Below, piece after piece: positions 33,960-47,169 of a stretch of DNA of 64,000 nt (position 1 is the first letter of the stretch; each line of letters starts with the position of its first letter). The notes beneath the pieces were generated by a model. It worked only from the letters and a program-made list of their open reading frames with translations, was not told the DNA's origin and did no database searches. The position numbers and the translations under genes were made by a program. This stretch comes from Agriotes lineatus (Eukaryota; Arthropoda; Insecta; Coleoptera; Elateridae), in the NCBI GenBank assembly GCA_940337035.1, contig CALNHX010001931.1:62001-126000 (forward strand), read 5' to 3'.

Positions 33960-35941
33960 TGTTACGCTCATTTTGACATTTTCCTACTTGTTAATTGAAA
34001 TAATTAGTCAGATTTGGCAATTTACTTTTATTCTCTAAATATACAGTACTTTATCCATAGTTAGGCAACCCAAATACCTTCAGCCTCAATTTTGAATTAA
34101 AAGGAACACTTTGTTATCAGTTCTGCACATACAATCAGCACCTATAGTTTTTCTTCCTTTTTTCGAATTTGACTTTGACATTGATAACCTGGGATCGTGA
34201 ATTGCTCTGGCCAATTTGCATTCCATTCTTTTCCATTGCTTCGATTGTTGAAGTTTGTGCCCTGGGAACCTTTTGCTTCTCTGGCTTTGGTTATAGCCGT
34301 CCTCGTCGTTTTGAGGGATTTTTGGAGGCAAGGTGCCCTTTGGAACGTTCTGGAAGCCGTTGGGAGTTGCTGCCAGCGTTCGTTCGCTTTTGTTGCGGTT
34401 TTGGGATGGGCTCTTCTTGATCAAATGGAGCGTTAGGCTGTTCGTCACCATTCGCAGGTTTGTTACGATTTCTTTTCGTCAGCGTGGTTGCTTATCTGGA
34501 AATTTGTAATTTATAGCCAACTATTCTACGCCTTGGAAATGCGTTAACTATTCTACGCCTTGGAAATGCGTTAACTATTCTATGCCAAGGAAATGCGTTA
34601 ACTATTCTATGCCATGAAAATGGGCTTTATTTGTACGCCATGGAAATTGAATTTTACCTCTGCGTCCTGCGAACTGGGTGTTATCGCTTGGAGTTTTGGT
34701 GTGGTTCATTCTACCTGGGACTGCTGGAGCCACGCCGAACCGGCGTGCCGCTCATCCCCTGCGGTCGCCTCATTGCAACTATCGAAGCTCGACTGCTGCC
34801 CGTTGCGAGGCCACCTCCTGGTTGCTTCGCCCACCAGCTCTGCACCACGTGCCGTGGGTACCTGAGAGGTTTTTAGAGCAATTTAGTTACTTATGTATTG
34901 TTTGTCGATTTGGTTTGTAGATATGCCTTTTTAGAATTTCGATTATGGTATTTTGTGTATTATGCTCTGTGTGCTTTATTTGCGTAATTAGCTATTTGTT
35001 TAGATTGATTTACTTACCCGGTAGTACGTTCTTGACGTGTTAGCCGGCCGGGGCTGCGGTAAACTCACCCTTAAATTACGTAGTTTAGTATCTGCCATTT
35101 GCTTGTACGTAAACTTAATCTTATTAGTATTAAATTAACGACTGTGTCTAGGGAACCGAACGCGGTACCCTTTTGTTCAATTTCAAGCTTCCGTGATTTG
35201 TTTGCGCGATTTTAAATATGTTTAACAACGTAAAGGGGCATATTCAAGTAGATTTTGGAGCGTTCATTGACTTACTTGATGTCTTTGCAATAGAAAACTA
35301 CCTAGAATTTTATATGGCCATATATACTCGTCAGTGTTTTCGCTTCGTAGAAATTTTGAGTACTAATATAGTCATTTTGAGCTGGCACTCGGGGTTAGAC
35401 GTCAGCTGATTGCTTGGATAGCTCTCTTCTGCCACGCCCTGCCTCACGGGATGCGTGCAGACTATTTATCTATTTATTTAGCTAGATTATTGTTAATGTT
35501 TTTTTTTATTCGCGAAACGCCGTTACAGGGTGATACTGCCGCACCCAACTAATTATTTTAAAGTGTTTGTTTTGTCGTAGCTTGCCTTGATATATATTTA
35601 TTGTTGTACTTGCTTTTGTGTGTGGGTATTTCTGGCACTATAGTACGCACCGATTTATTTAAAATAAAGCTGTGATCTATTCTTTGGTTGTTGGTTTGTT
35701 TATTTTTGACTTGCTGGTTTTTATCCTCGACCTTGTGTAAGGTCCGGCACAAGGAATTGGATCTGAGTCTAGGACCTGGCGCCCATTCTCTTCGTATTTC
35801 GTATAGTGTTCTTTTCAGCATAGTTGGAACCCTGCGACCCTCGCGGCGAGTTAGCCCAATTAGGCCGATAGTTACCAGCCGGCAAAATATCAAATATAAC
35901 TTTCGCCAAAAGGTAAGGCCGACCGTCTATCTTCCCTTACA
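33960..35941 (+). repeat. 3' LTR of element 3 (1982 bp)
   Basis: Near-identical copy of 30453-32434. The polyadenylation signal at 35663-35668 would serve the element RNA; the 27-bp array is at 34519-34626. Confidence 0.9.
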
Positions 35942-36959
35942 CGTTCGACATTCATAGCCATCGGCATTCTAGTTACATTGTCATCAGAACACCTAAAAGA
36001 CAGCAATACTGCCATTTTGATTTGGTAAGGGTTTGCAAGATTGGTTGTTCCATGTCGAGCTTGATAGTCTAGCTGAAAATAATTAATATATTACAAATAG
36101 ATTTATATCAAGGCTATGACATTAGATTGGTGCTGACTAACTAGAATTATCTGTCATACCCAGCTAAACTAATTTGCAGTAATATAAAAAGCAGGCAAAA
36201 ATATTCTAGTTTTGATAAGGAGGTAGACTATTGTTTGGGGAAAAATAAACTGGCAATACTGAAAAGAACGTTTGTTGTAAAGTTTAGTTAAGAACTTTTT
36301 AGAATAGCTTAATAAGTGTAAAAATGGAGATTAATTCAAGCCAATTAAAAAATAATGACGTAGTGCATTTAACAGCGGTTAATTTCAGACACTTAAATTA
36401 ATACAAAAGTAGCAGAACCTTATCTTTTAGATCTTTAGATGAGTGGATGAATTCGCAACACAGAAAAATAAAGAAAGCCTTTTGGTCGCCATACACGCCA
36501 TCGTCAACGTCAGCAGCTTCGATGGTAGAACAAAGATAACTAGTAATCTAATAATACTTTGAGACCTGAACACCTTAATGGACGATAAATTAAAATCTAT
36601 GTCTAACAGCGGGCAAAGGACTTACAGTTGGTGATTCCACTCTTCCATTGTAACTTAATTGTTTGAACGGAGAAGGATCAACAGTTAAAGTTGTAGCGTG
36701 TACGATTTTTCCTACAGCTAATCTGTAAAGAAATTTGTTGGTAATAAACTTCGACAAACTTCTTTTACTAACACTGTGAGCTAAGGGAGGTACGCTGCAA
36801 CTGCAATGATAGAACGTGATAACTAAAAATTAAACTAAACAATTATTACAGGTGAAACTAAGTTCAAGCATCGAATCTTTCAACTTAACAAAAGGCTCAA
36901 ATTGGGCTTCACGAAGTGCCCAATTAATAAAATAAAACTGTGTTACGTTGTTAGAACAT
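35942..36959. other. no identifiable gene
   Basis: AT-rich DNA; short frames without family resemblance. Confidence 0.5.
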
Positions 36960-38700
36960 TTTTAGTTTTGTACGAACGTACGGCTATTTGCGTTATTTTC
37001 TAAATTACGACCCCACTTGTATATGGGTTTTTCAAATAATTCGGCTTGAATTTAAGCATCCCGAATTATTCGCTTACAGTCGACGGTCTGAAATGCAATC
37101 ATTTGATGTTTCTCGGTTTTCGATCTGTTGGCGCGCTAAGTTTATCCGTTGTTACAAATATCGATCGCGTGGCCGGCGCCGCATTTTGAGTCAGTTGGGT
37201 CCCGGCGTCCGCAAGCAACAGTTAGTTTTGATGTGGTGCAGCCTCGCGGCGTTTTCCCTTCGGGGATGGCGTCCGCGAGGTAATTGCGACGTCTGATTTT
37301 TGACTGTTTACCAGCTAACGTTTTGTGCTTTTTAGTCTGTGTGCGAGTACCGCTGTTTGAGTTATTATTAGGACTCCCGTCGTTTCAATGCATTTGACCG
37401 TGGGTTACGAATGTTAAGGGATATTGCTGCCGGGCGTGCGTGACCGTTTGGAGGTGTTGTTTGTCATTATTGTAAGCCTTTTGAAATTCCACTTTGCCGC
37501 GTCGGTTAGACGGATTCCTGTGTGAGAACTCATTAGCAGCGTTATGTGTGCGCGAAGCTATCGCTGTCGTTCTATCTCCTTCTAGCTCCAGCAGCTCGTT
37601 GAGATATTGCAGTATTTTTTCCAGTTTCGCCTATGCAGTATCTGGGGACGGTAACCGTCGCAGTAACATGGGACGTCAAGTTACCGTACAGTCAAACTTC
37701 TTACAGGTATCGTTTGTATTATTTATTAACGTTTAGTGTGCAACTTAACATATATACATTTGTGCTTCGTCGAATTATCGGACAATTAGTGTAACTGTGT
37801 AACGTCTCGGTTATTTAGCTTTTATTGTGTATCTTTTGCATTTGTCAAACCGTTACAGTTGTGTACCTGTCATTACATTTTGTTTACATCCAGTTTACGT
37901 GGTTGTTGATTAGCTTTATGCAGTAGCTCTTGTCATGTGTTGCAACCTCTACCTATTATAGTTGAATCTCGACTTTATTACCGCTATTTGATTATAGTTT
38001 ACTGTTCATATCGTTTTCAGAGTTAATGTCAAATTTACAGAATTATGTCAATAGATTTACGACGCTCAATTTACCGAACTGCGGTATACACATTTCATAT
38101 TTACATGTGCTTTTTACTACATATTCAAATATTTTGTCCATACATGTCACGTTAATTTAATTGTGGTTTTCTTTGTTGTTGTGCATGCGATTTGTGTGTT
38201 TATATTTTACAGTTGTAAGAGGAGTTTGGCCAGTTGATCAAGTAAATTTTAAAAAGATAGGTCCGATGGTGCTGAACCGGCTCGCTGTCCAGATTATTGC
38301 CAACCTTAAAGTTGAAAGGTGAATTCATATGCTTTCACTGTTCCTCAGTGAGTATACCTGTGCATTCTCTTCTACAGTGATGAAATTGTAGTGGCGCCTT
38401 ATCGTTTTAGATCTGTTTACCGTTTATTAGAAAGTTGCCCTTGTGTTATCTCGTGTTGGATCAGTTTTCGTTCCATTGTAGGTAACTCTTGTTATGGGCT
38501 GGGCAGCGGACCTATGTGAGTTACATTTCCGATTTTTCCAGTTATTGTAAGCGCTAGTCGTCTAGCTTTATCGTGGCTTTTCGTAAATACCGTTATGAGC
38601 TGGCGCGTTGTCGTAAATGCCGATTTAGTCTGTAACAACGTAAGCATTGTACAACGCCAATATATCAGCATGTATTACCAGAAATGGTTTCCAATACGTT
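36960..38700. other. GC/CpG-richer non-coding stretch, promoter- or leader-like
   Basis: From about 37080 the composition shifts to CpG-containing DNA (for example GCGTGGCCGGCGCCGC near 37170), fading to AT-rich by 38700. Frames such as 36988-37296 and 37494-37736 have no domain. The stretch could be a host promoter with untranslated exons or a LINE/LTR leader. I cannot decide. Confidence 0.3.
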
Positions 38701-40700
38701 GCCCATAATAATTATTTTTACAATTCTCCCTATATGCTATCTTCCTGCACAGAAACAGGTTTTTGACTTTTTGATTGGGCTGCCTTTGAAATTATTTTTA
38801 CAATTTTTATAATTAAATATTTATTAATGCCAAAACTCTTAATTGCAATGTAAATAATAAAAAAGAACACCTAAACCTAGGAGTGATAAATTATAAAACA
38901 TAAAATGATAATATGATAAAAAAACATGTTACGTGTACACAGTTGGAAAAGTAAAATTATAAAATATTTCAATTATAAATAAAATTCAGGCAGTTCTTGC
39001 TGCACTAATTGTGAAAAAGACAGCATCTTTACAATTTCGAAAATATACAGATAATAGACAACTAATACATGATACATATACAAGTTTTACTGAAATATAA
39101 CAATACGAGAATAATTCAAAAGATTCGCATTTTATATGCGGGTTGGTCTATAGCGCAGAGACATACACATTTGTTAAACACATTGAGAATAGTATATTAC
39201 GCAAAAGTTTAGAAAAGTGATGTTTTACTCAACAAGTATGGCTGGTTTGAGTACGAGTGTTAGCCACTTACAGTGCCAGCAACAATACACTTCAGTACTG
39301 CCAACCGTAAAATGAATCGCCGTCGCTATGCAGAAAAGTACCACATTTCTAGACGATTTTGAATGTAGAAATATAGTAATTATCAAATGAAATTCGATAA
39401 AACATTTTAGATAATATATTCTATAGCTACAACGTTGAAAATGTACAAATTTATAAACATGTTGGAATTGTTTATCACCAATTGATACAAAAAATTGTTA
39501 TTATTCAAGTTATGAGAAGGAAGCATTTACATGTTTATATATTACATAATAATGTTATACAGTATGTTATTCATAATCTGACGCTACTGCAATTTGGAAC
39601 CAATTTTTGGGCTATCGAAATCTGGCAATAGGCCTCTCGGGATCGAATTGACGTTTCTATGGTATCCAAGGATAGTTGCCCGATACTGGCATTAAGGTAT
39701 GCAGATACCAGGAGAATGCATTTCGTGGTCGTTATGTAATAATTCAGAATTCACTGAATCAAGCTAAGGAAATTTTAAAAGAGGTAAAACGCTGGCTGCT
39801 GAGCGTGGGCCTCCCCAAAAAATAACCAGGAGTATCAAAGCGAGCTGTCTCTTGCCTGAAAGGAGAATTGCGTCCGACACTCTAGCCTAAAAGATCCGGG
39901 GGGGAGGGGTAAAGCCTACAGCACCTACACTCTCTTCCAGAGCAAACCAAAGATAGATCTCCTGTTACGGTATTAAAACAACTTTAAGACACCCACCCAA
40001 GGTGAGCATCGCACCACGGAATCAGTCCTGGAAAACTGGCACACTTGCCCTGAGATTTGCTAGAAACAGACTAAAGGCCACGGCTGCAACGCTGTGTGAG
40101 TAACACGATACGTTCTGGGCAAGCGTGTTGAGGCATATATAGGGTACGTCAAAATTATAAGGGCCCCACCAAACCTGACTTTAAATGGGCTCGGGTAACC
40201 GGGCTTGGACGGTTAGACGAGGCAACAAGTACCTACACTAGTTGCTACTGGATAAGGGTACTCGAAAAGTATCGAACTCGGATGACAAAATCGATAATTT
40301 GAGGTTTGAATTGTTAGTTCGGGTTTGTGCTGCCACTGCGGGGGCGGCTGCTCCACTTACCTGCACACTCCACCACTCAGAGGTCGTCGTACATCTAATC
40401 GTGACACTAGCTGTTTATTCTGAAAAAGTAAAGCATGCAGGGGTTGTACACAGTAATAAGCCGCGCGCTTGCACAATTGTCTATTGAATGACGTTATACA
40501 GGATCAGGCAACGAATGGGTCACCATACTAAACCTAGGGCTTAACGTAAACCCCAGCTGGAGGTAATCGCACTATAACTAAAGCGTACAAATGTTACACA
40601 CAAAAACAATATCCAAATAGAATATTACAAGAAAGCGTTCGAAACGCCTAAAATTAGCAACGCAGCGAAAGTCAATGTTTGCACAGTTACAAACCAAGAA
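38701..40700. other. no identifiable gene
   Basis: 38701-39580 is very AT-rich. 39780-40560 is more mixed (CTGCTGAGCGTGGGCCTCC) but has no conserved frame and no visible repeat ends. Confidence 0.45.
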
Positions 40701-40794
40701 TGTACTACTGAATGAATGCGACCAAAGTCCATCGCTTACACGGCACATTCGCGTGAAAGGGGTCACTAAGTTACATAATCTCTTTAAATGGTAC

Positions 40795-40984
40795 CTGGTA
40801 TTTATTCTGGACTTCTCCTGAGCAGTACGGGTGGCAGTCAGCAGCGCCTGCATTTGCAAGCACATCTCCTTGGGCAAAGATTCCGCCGAATAATGGCGTA
40901 ATATTTCAATGTAGTCACTCACATGGGATCGGTGTGACAGAAACGTATTGGCATTATTCACGTCCTGCAGCGAGTCCCCAACAA
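40795..40984 (-). CDS. candidate internal coding exon, unidentified
   Basis: On the minus strand a 190-nt open stretch with coding-like composition begins after an acceptor-like TTTATTCCTACAAG and ends before a GTACC donor. It reads VGDSLQDVNNANTFLSH, then SDYIEILRHYSAESLPKEMC and LQMQALLTATRTAQEKS. I do not recognise the family. It lies next to a promoter-like region (41100-41350), so it could be an early exon of a host gene running leftward. No continuing exon was found. The larger open frame continues to about 40578, but that part looks non-coding. Confidence 0.3.
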
Positions 40985-41099
40985 CTTGTAGGAATAAAAG
41001 AACCACTTCTTTTCACGACATGGCCGGACGTAGCCCCCCAACAACAACGCCAAGGAAAACGCGCTCACAAAACGACACGTGCGTCACACACAAGAGTTT

Positions 41100-41350
41100 C
41101 CTGCCGACCTCCTTGATCAACGGCCTGAGCTGAACTGCCAAGCAAGAAGCGTTACGAAGCCGGAAGTGGCGTGCACCAAAACGGCGTTACCACGTGACTC
41201 TCGACAGCCAATGGCGATGCGCCCAATAAAACAAATACGTTCCGGTGACAAAGAGAGCGCGAGGCCTCGCAGTCACACGCGGTCAAAAGGGTGTTCCAAA
41301 AGATCCAAGCGCGTCTACATACAGGGTACTCGGAAACGAATGAGCACGGA
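41100..41350 (-). promoter_or_regulatory. candidate housekeeping-type promoter
   Basis: A CpG-rich patch with an ETS-like CCGGAAGT (41160-41167), an E-box CACGTG (41191-41196) and a CCAAT at 41208-41212. The cluster resembles TATA-less promoters and faces the candidate exon at 40795-40984. The short plus-strand frames across it are probably chance. Confidence 0.3.
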
Positions 41351-42440
41351 ATGAGCTTGCGTTTGTGACTAAAAAGTTAAAAATAGGTTTTCGATATAAC
41401 TAAACGGCCCTAAAGGCGTGAAATGTAATTCAAATTACTGCCGTCGGCAAAATGGCACCCCACGGATAGTTGACTTGAATTCGAAATGCGTTCCCGAACC
41501 TTTCCTCCAGCCGCCTACATTCACCAACCCGGCATCGGTTGTAGACTTTGACTTATATTAAGCATCTACCCGGGATTCCTCATCAAGCTAGGTATCGGTT
41601 GTGAGATTTTCTGCAGCTCCTCCAAGTTGTTCATGCCGGCATTAATTGTGAATTTTGTCTGTAGTAATTATTTGTTTGATTGGCCCACCCCTAGAGCGGC
41701 TTTATCACCAATTGCAACACCCAGAGACACCTGGGGTTTCACTTCAAGGTCTACCTGTCACCTGAACCCGTTAGCACCACCCCTTCATCTTTATCGTTTA
41801 TCACTGAGAAATAAGAACCCCGGGCTCTATCCAGAAACTTAAAGCCATTGGAGAACAGCTCCATCGTTAAGTACGACCCTTTACGCAAGGAAAACGTTGG
41901 TTGGCCACCGACACGAAAAGTAAATAATGGGCCAAAGTTACCCGTCAGTAAAAGGAAAAGTTGGCTCTGCAAGTTTTGTATACTGGTAAACTATAAACAC
42001 CAATTATTGTCACAGCTACGCATAGCGGGAGAAACCTCCTTACAGTCTTACTAATTTTTACAATCACCGAAAGGGCCTGGTTGACACACATTTGATGAAA
42101 AAGGCTAGTCATCGTTAAGGCTAGGGAATATGGAGACAAAACGCAGCCCTCTAAAATGTCCTAGTCAGTTACCAAACCAATTAGTATCTTCGGCTCCGCT
42201 TTTGAACAATAGTTAATTAAAGATAAGTGATGAGTTTGATATACATTTAGATATACAGTTTACTTTAAAAAGTGATTAAAAAAGCTAGCAAAAATAAAGA
42301 AAAGTCACCCCGCTACTTCATAATTGAGACTGCTCATTTTTAGTTTGCATACAAAATAACTTATATCAGCTTAATCTCCAAGTGGATTCAAAAGTATATA
42401 ACTAAAATAAACTACAAATAAGTGATTTATTAATTAGTAG
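41351..42440. other. no identifiable gene
   Basis: Mixed-composition DNA; overlapping 60-70-codon frames on both strands near 41627-42139 with no family resemblance. Confidence 0.45.
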
Positions 42441-42701
42441 TCCTGGGCCCTATTTCATAAAACAGCTTTGCAACTTTTCACTTTGCACTTTTCAGTTTTT
42501 AAATTTTAAAAACTGAAAAAAATTACGTTTTATAAAATATACTCTTGCTAATTTTCAACTATTTACCTGCACGTTGCATGCTTTTGATGAAATTTTACTT
42601 TGCAATTTTCCAAAAATATTTTTATGTGGTAGAAATTGATTGAGAATTGCAAAGTGCAATGTGAAAAATTGCAAAGTTGTTTTATGAAATGGGGCCCAGG
42701 A
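42441..42701. mobile_element. MITE with ~20-bp terminal inverted repeats (261 bp)
   Basis: Ends are TCCTGGGCCCTATTTCATAA and its inverted counterpart TTTATGAAATGGGGCCCAGGA, followed inward by a second inverted pair around TTTGCAA. A near-palindrome lies at 42493-42515. No coding capacity and no clear target duplication. Confidence 0.75.
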
Positions 42702-45420
42702 CAATAGTTTACTCCATAAGGCCTGTACAACCTTAAAACGACCGCCATGTTTAGCACCCGTTTTTGGTTGCTTCGTAATGCAACGAATTTTACATAGATC
42801 GAGCCTCTGTAAAACCTAATAGAGAACTGTAGCGCAAATCGAATTTACCGTAGATAGCCACCCTCAACAAAGATGCAAGCTTCAACAACGAAATTTTAAT
42901 CCTGCCTTTGTAAAGGGATTATTCACCCAGACCTGTGGCTGCCTTGAATAAGAACCTGTAATCGCTGTCCCTGCTTGTCCATGCCATAATGTTTTTAATT
43001 TTATTTTATTTTGGTTTTAAACATTAAGAACATAAATTTTCTCGCTTTGAGGTGTCAAAATCATCTTATGTGTTTATCAATATTCAGGTTTTCACAAACT
43101 TCTTGCTTTAGGAATATCCTGTCCTCCGCCATTAAGAGCCGTCCACACAGAAACTTCTTATAAAGATTTTAATATATAGTTGCGGCATCAGATCTCTGTC
43201 AATTATCATTTAATTTCGGTGATTGCACTTTTTCCATCAACCTTCGCTCAGAAACGGAATATTAAATAATAGCACCGATTAATTGCATATTTTATTATTC
43301 TACGTCTATTAAAACAATCCCTATTGAAATTTCCCAATTAATAAAGTCGTAATTTATTGGCAATTATTTGCCTATAATGTTAGATAAAAGAATTTTCTGT
43401 TTCATGGCGTCCTTTCTCTCACCATTATGTTGGTGAATAAACTAAATCTAAGAATAAAAAGCCGTGGAATAAAGCCGCAGATATAAATATTTCACATATT
43501 TAAGAAATAAATAATTCAAGCAAAGAAAACAAAGATTTGATCCACTACTAAGGGAGCCTAGATTTACTAAAAAATTGTGAAGTTCCATGATTTTACTTCC
43601 CAAGGTAACAGCTACTATAATAACCTGTATAAACTTTATTTTAAGTTGGAAGATAATTGTTTATATACACATTAAAGTCCGAGATACTAATTTTCATTCC
43701 TTGCTTGCTTGCTTACTTGCTTGACGCCACTTTGAGAGCGAACCCGTGGGCCGAATTGGCTGATTTTGGTGTTAATCGACTCAGGGCGACGCAAGTAAGC
43801 CAGTAGCTAGTAGGGTTTTAAAATTTTTATAAGTGACTTTTTTATGTGGATTTTTTAACCTCAAAATTAACTCGACACACAAAATGGATCACTCTTGTAC
43901 AAATTGCATTAAATGAATTATTTCGCCCCCAATTTGGGTGCAGAACGCTAGTATCCTTTATCTAATAGACTTGTCCGGGACGCTGTTTCAGCAGCCAAAC
44001 CGTAAGAGATAGAGAAAAAAGTTATGAAAGTTATATGTTTGGAATGATCATGTCAGGTCAGGAACCGAATTTCAGTCACGTGACACTTCCAGTTTTCGAA
44101 AAATCACGTGATTTCTCGAAAACCGGAAGTGTCAGTACGCTGTTTCAGCAGCCAAACGGAGCTGCGACCCTCTGCGCCTTAAAACCTCGATCGGTTAGGC
44201 AACCACTTTGACAGCTTCCAGAATGTTCCGATGCGGCGCACCACTTTGACACCACCTTCCAGGTCTGGGTACAGTTTTTATTTAATACTCGTTCTATTTG
44301 AAAAACGGTCTTTTTTGTTTTTTTAAATGAAACATTTGTCTCACTGGGTTGCTAGTTATTATTAATAATATAGAGACTTTCATCGAACTATCCTAATCTA
44401 CCGATTAAGGTTGATGTTTGGCTTATGCTGAAAAAATAACGACACATTGCTACCAAAAAACACTTATTATCAAGTCACACGTGTTGAATGGACTTACTTA
44501 AAAAGCTTTTTTAACAAAACCATAATGTTAAAGTAAAACTTAATTACCAATTGTGATGTAATTTTGTAGCTTTTACATTTATTTTTCTGTGGTTTCTAAG
44601 AGAATTTATTTTTGATAGCATTTTTTTCTTGGGTTATTTTTCCGGGGCGTATTTTTCCGAGAAATGTTTTCCGGTGGCTATCTTTCCATTCATGTCGTAG
44701 CAACTAGCCTAGCAATTAAACATTTGTTGGATATTTTATTTAATTACTGACTACAAAACATTAATAAAGCATACAATTGCAATTCGTGTATACATATAAT
44801 TGTTGTTGCTTGTGAAGAATCTGTACTATTTACCGAATTTCTAAAAAAATAATTATATTTTGATGTCAAACAACTTACTGCGCTTTCACTTTTTTTATAG
44901 AAAACATGCTAAATAAATGCTGCAAACACGATACAAATTTGCTGTCAACAATCGATACAATTGAACTATTAATCAAATACCTATCTGCAGAATAGAATCA
45001 GTTTCTTTTGTATTAGTCGGTTCAATATACATTTAAAAAATCTGGTGTGATACACACACACAACATTCTTTTACAGAAACCGTATAAAATAAAGCGTTAT
45101 TTGAAAAGACAAAATAATATACCGGTTGTTCTATTTAAAACAGGAGTTAATAAAAAAAAACAAAAGAAACCCATTTGAGAGGCATTCAACCAGAAAATCA
45201 CCTAAGTATCTCAAATCAATTCACATTAAAAAATCAATAAAAATGTAAAGTTAGAAAAAAATGTTGGAGCCGTTTTTGAAAAAATAAAAAAAAACTGAAA
45301 AGTCACAAGAGTAAACACAATACTTTCGATTATGCGATTTTCTTCAAAAACTTGCTGTCGCATCTAGATAGTAGACAAAACTTATATATGAACTTTCAAC
45401 GTCATACCTCTTTTTGTTTT
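42702..45420. other. AT-rich DNA with short repeats, no gene
   Basis: Contains a (TTGC)n-like run (CTTGCTTGCTTACTTGCTTG near 43704), a strong 52-bp palindrome (own entry), and a duplicated 21-mer ACGCTGTTTCAGCAGCCAAAC at 43980-44000 and 44137-44157. Nothing coding was seen. Confidence 0.5.
44082..44133. repeat. 52-bp near-perfect palindrome
   Basis: GACACTTCCAGTTTTCGA... pairs with ...TCGAAAACCGGAAGTGTC, about 24 of 26 positions, with no spacer; the centre is CACGTG. Direct copies of ACGCTGTTTCAGCAGCC lie on both sides. Confidence 0.8.
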
Positions 45421-47169
45421 TGCGATATTCTGTTCACACACACACACACAGACTCACAGACAGACCAATATACAAAAACATGTTTTTTGGGTTCTGGGGA
45501 CACTAAAACGTGAAAATCTGTCGAAAACTCAATTTCGAATTTTTGGGGTGAATTCAATACTACCTTTATTTAAAAAAAATGAAGTAAAAAAAGGTCCGCT
45601 AACGGATAGCTATTAGTACAGCTGACTACAAGAGATAATCATATCATAAAATGTAGGAGTGTCAAAAAATCATAATGCATATACACTTTCCTCCCCATCA
45701 ATACAAATAGCTATTACCATTTGTGCTACAATATGAATCGCTACACCCCTTTGAGATTGTTTCCCGGAACCGAACATTAACCCAATTTATGCGCTTCTTA
45801 ATTCCCATATTGTATAAATCCTCTATAATTTGTTACAAATGTTTTAGGCACTCGTCCTGAACCTCCTCTACAATTTTAAAAATGGTGCATTACTGTACAA
45901 ATTTTAAACTGGAAAGCATTTATGCACAGGGCTATTTCGAAAACTGACATTTTGTTTGGTTTGAAATATTTGTTGACTGTGGTCTACTAATACAAAAATG
46001 CTCATTCTGATTCGACTTAACAGGGTTTATAGCAGTCCTTCGTGGAAGGAAAACCTATCATAAATTAGCTGCTTTGCAACTACAGCAGGTATCGCTGAAG
46101 ACACAAACAGGTGGTTTAAAGCTGAAAGCAGGAATTGGCAGAGCGACCCCTTTCGTTTCAACTTCAAACAAGTTCCAATTATATTACTCAGCTATGCAAC
46201 CAAATAATCATATCGCAATTTTAAGCGTCTCGGTACTACGATCGCCCTCTACAATTTATTTAACGCGTAACATGGAAATTCTTTAACGTTAATGTATCGA
46301 TTGCTTGCAGTTCCAGCCAACAGAGCAGAATACTGCTTCAACCAAAGGCTCAGTCTCCCTAGAAAATAAATATACCAGTTCTTATGGCATCCGTTCTGCC
46401 CGCAGCTCCACGAAATATCTCTGGGTTGATATGGTTGCCTGCTCGCTAGGCGTTCGGAATCCGGGGAAATATAATATTTCCATGTTATGTACTATTGTTA
46501 CCAAAAAAAAACTAGGGCAAGTTCTTTTTAGCTGTGTGAAACTGAACTTTTAACTGCCAACTGAGATGTGAATACATTTAAAATTATTTCAAAACGTCAC
46601 TGTCATTATTGCTTAGAATGAGTTTAGTTTCAACAGCTAGGATTATTTCCTGCTTAGAAAACAGTATAACTATTCAGCAAATAGTACATTTATCTAGTTT
46701 TATAATTGTTTTGTACTGTAGTTCTTGATACTAAAATTTGATATGACAGATGACAGGTTTGAATTATTCACATAGCAGTCCAAGTCATTTCATCATCTAA
46801 AATAATAAAAATCCATGGCTTCTAGATTTAGAACTTGTCCTAGTTTTTTTTTTGTAGCTACAGTACATAAGCTGAAACAACTAATTTTACCTTTATATAT
46901 AAGGAACAACAGACGCTTGTTTTCAATATCTACTAAAATAGTTAATCAAACTTTCGGCACATGAAGTTACACATAAGAAACGAGTAATAAGAAAAAATTA
47001 ATTCGCTAAATTTAACCTGACCAGAGCAGAAGTTTTGTTAGGCCATTTTTTATTTTTCCTAATTCCTATAGCTACATAACCATTTGGAGCAGTTTTGGTA
47101 CAAAGTTGGCGATTTCGCCTGTATATCGGACCCGTTTCGGGAATATTTTATCTTTTAATACGGCAGCTG
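45421..47169. other. AT-rich DNA, no gene
   Basis: Includes a short (CA)n run with CAGACAGACC (about 45434-45465). The frames at 46074-46286 and 46305-46553 have no recognisable domain. Confidence 0.45.

Larger units (their letters stand above)
30453..35941 (+). mobile_element. non-autonomous LTR retrotransposon (element 3)
   Basis: Two 1982-bp direct repeats exactly 3507 bp apart (30453-32434, 33960-35941) enclose only 1525 bp. I count about ten substitutions between the LTRs and no large indel, so this is the youngest of the three. A tRNA-Lys-like primer site follows the 5' LTR and a GTGGGGGGAGA purine tract precedes the 3' LTR, so it lies on the plus strand. No conserved protein is coded. 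The flanking four bases differ (AATT left, CGTT right), unlike the clean duplications of elements 1 and 2, which suggests recombination between copies. Confidence 0.9.
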
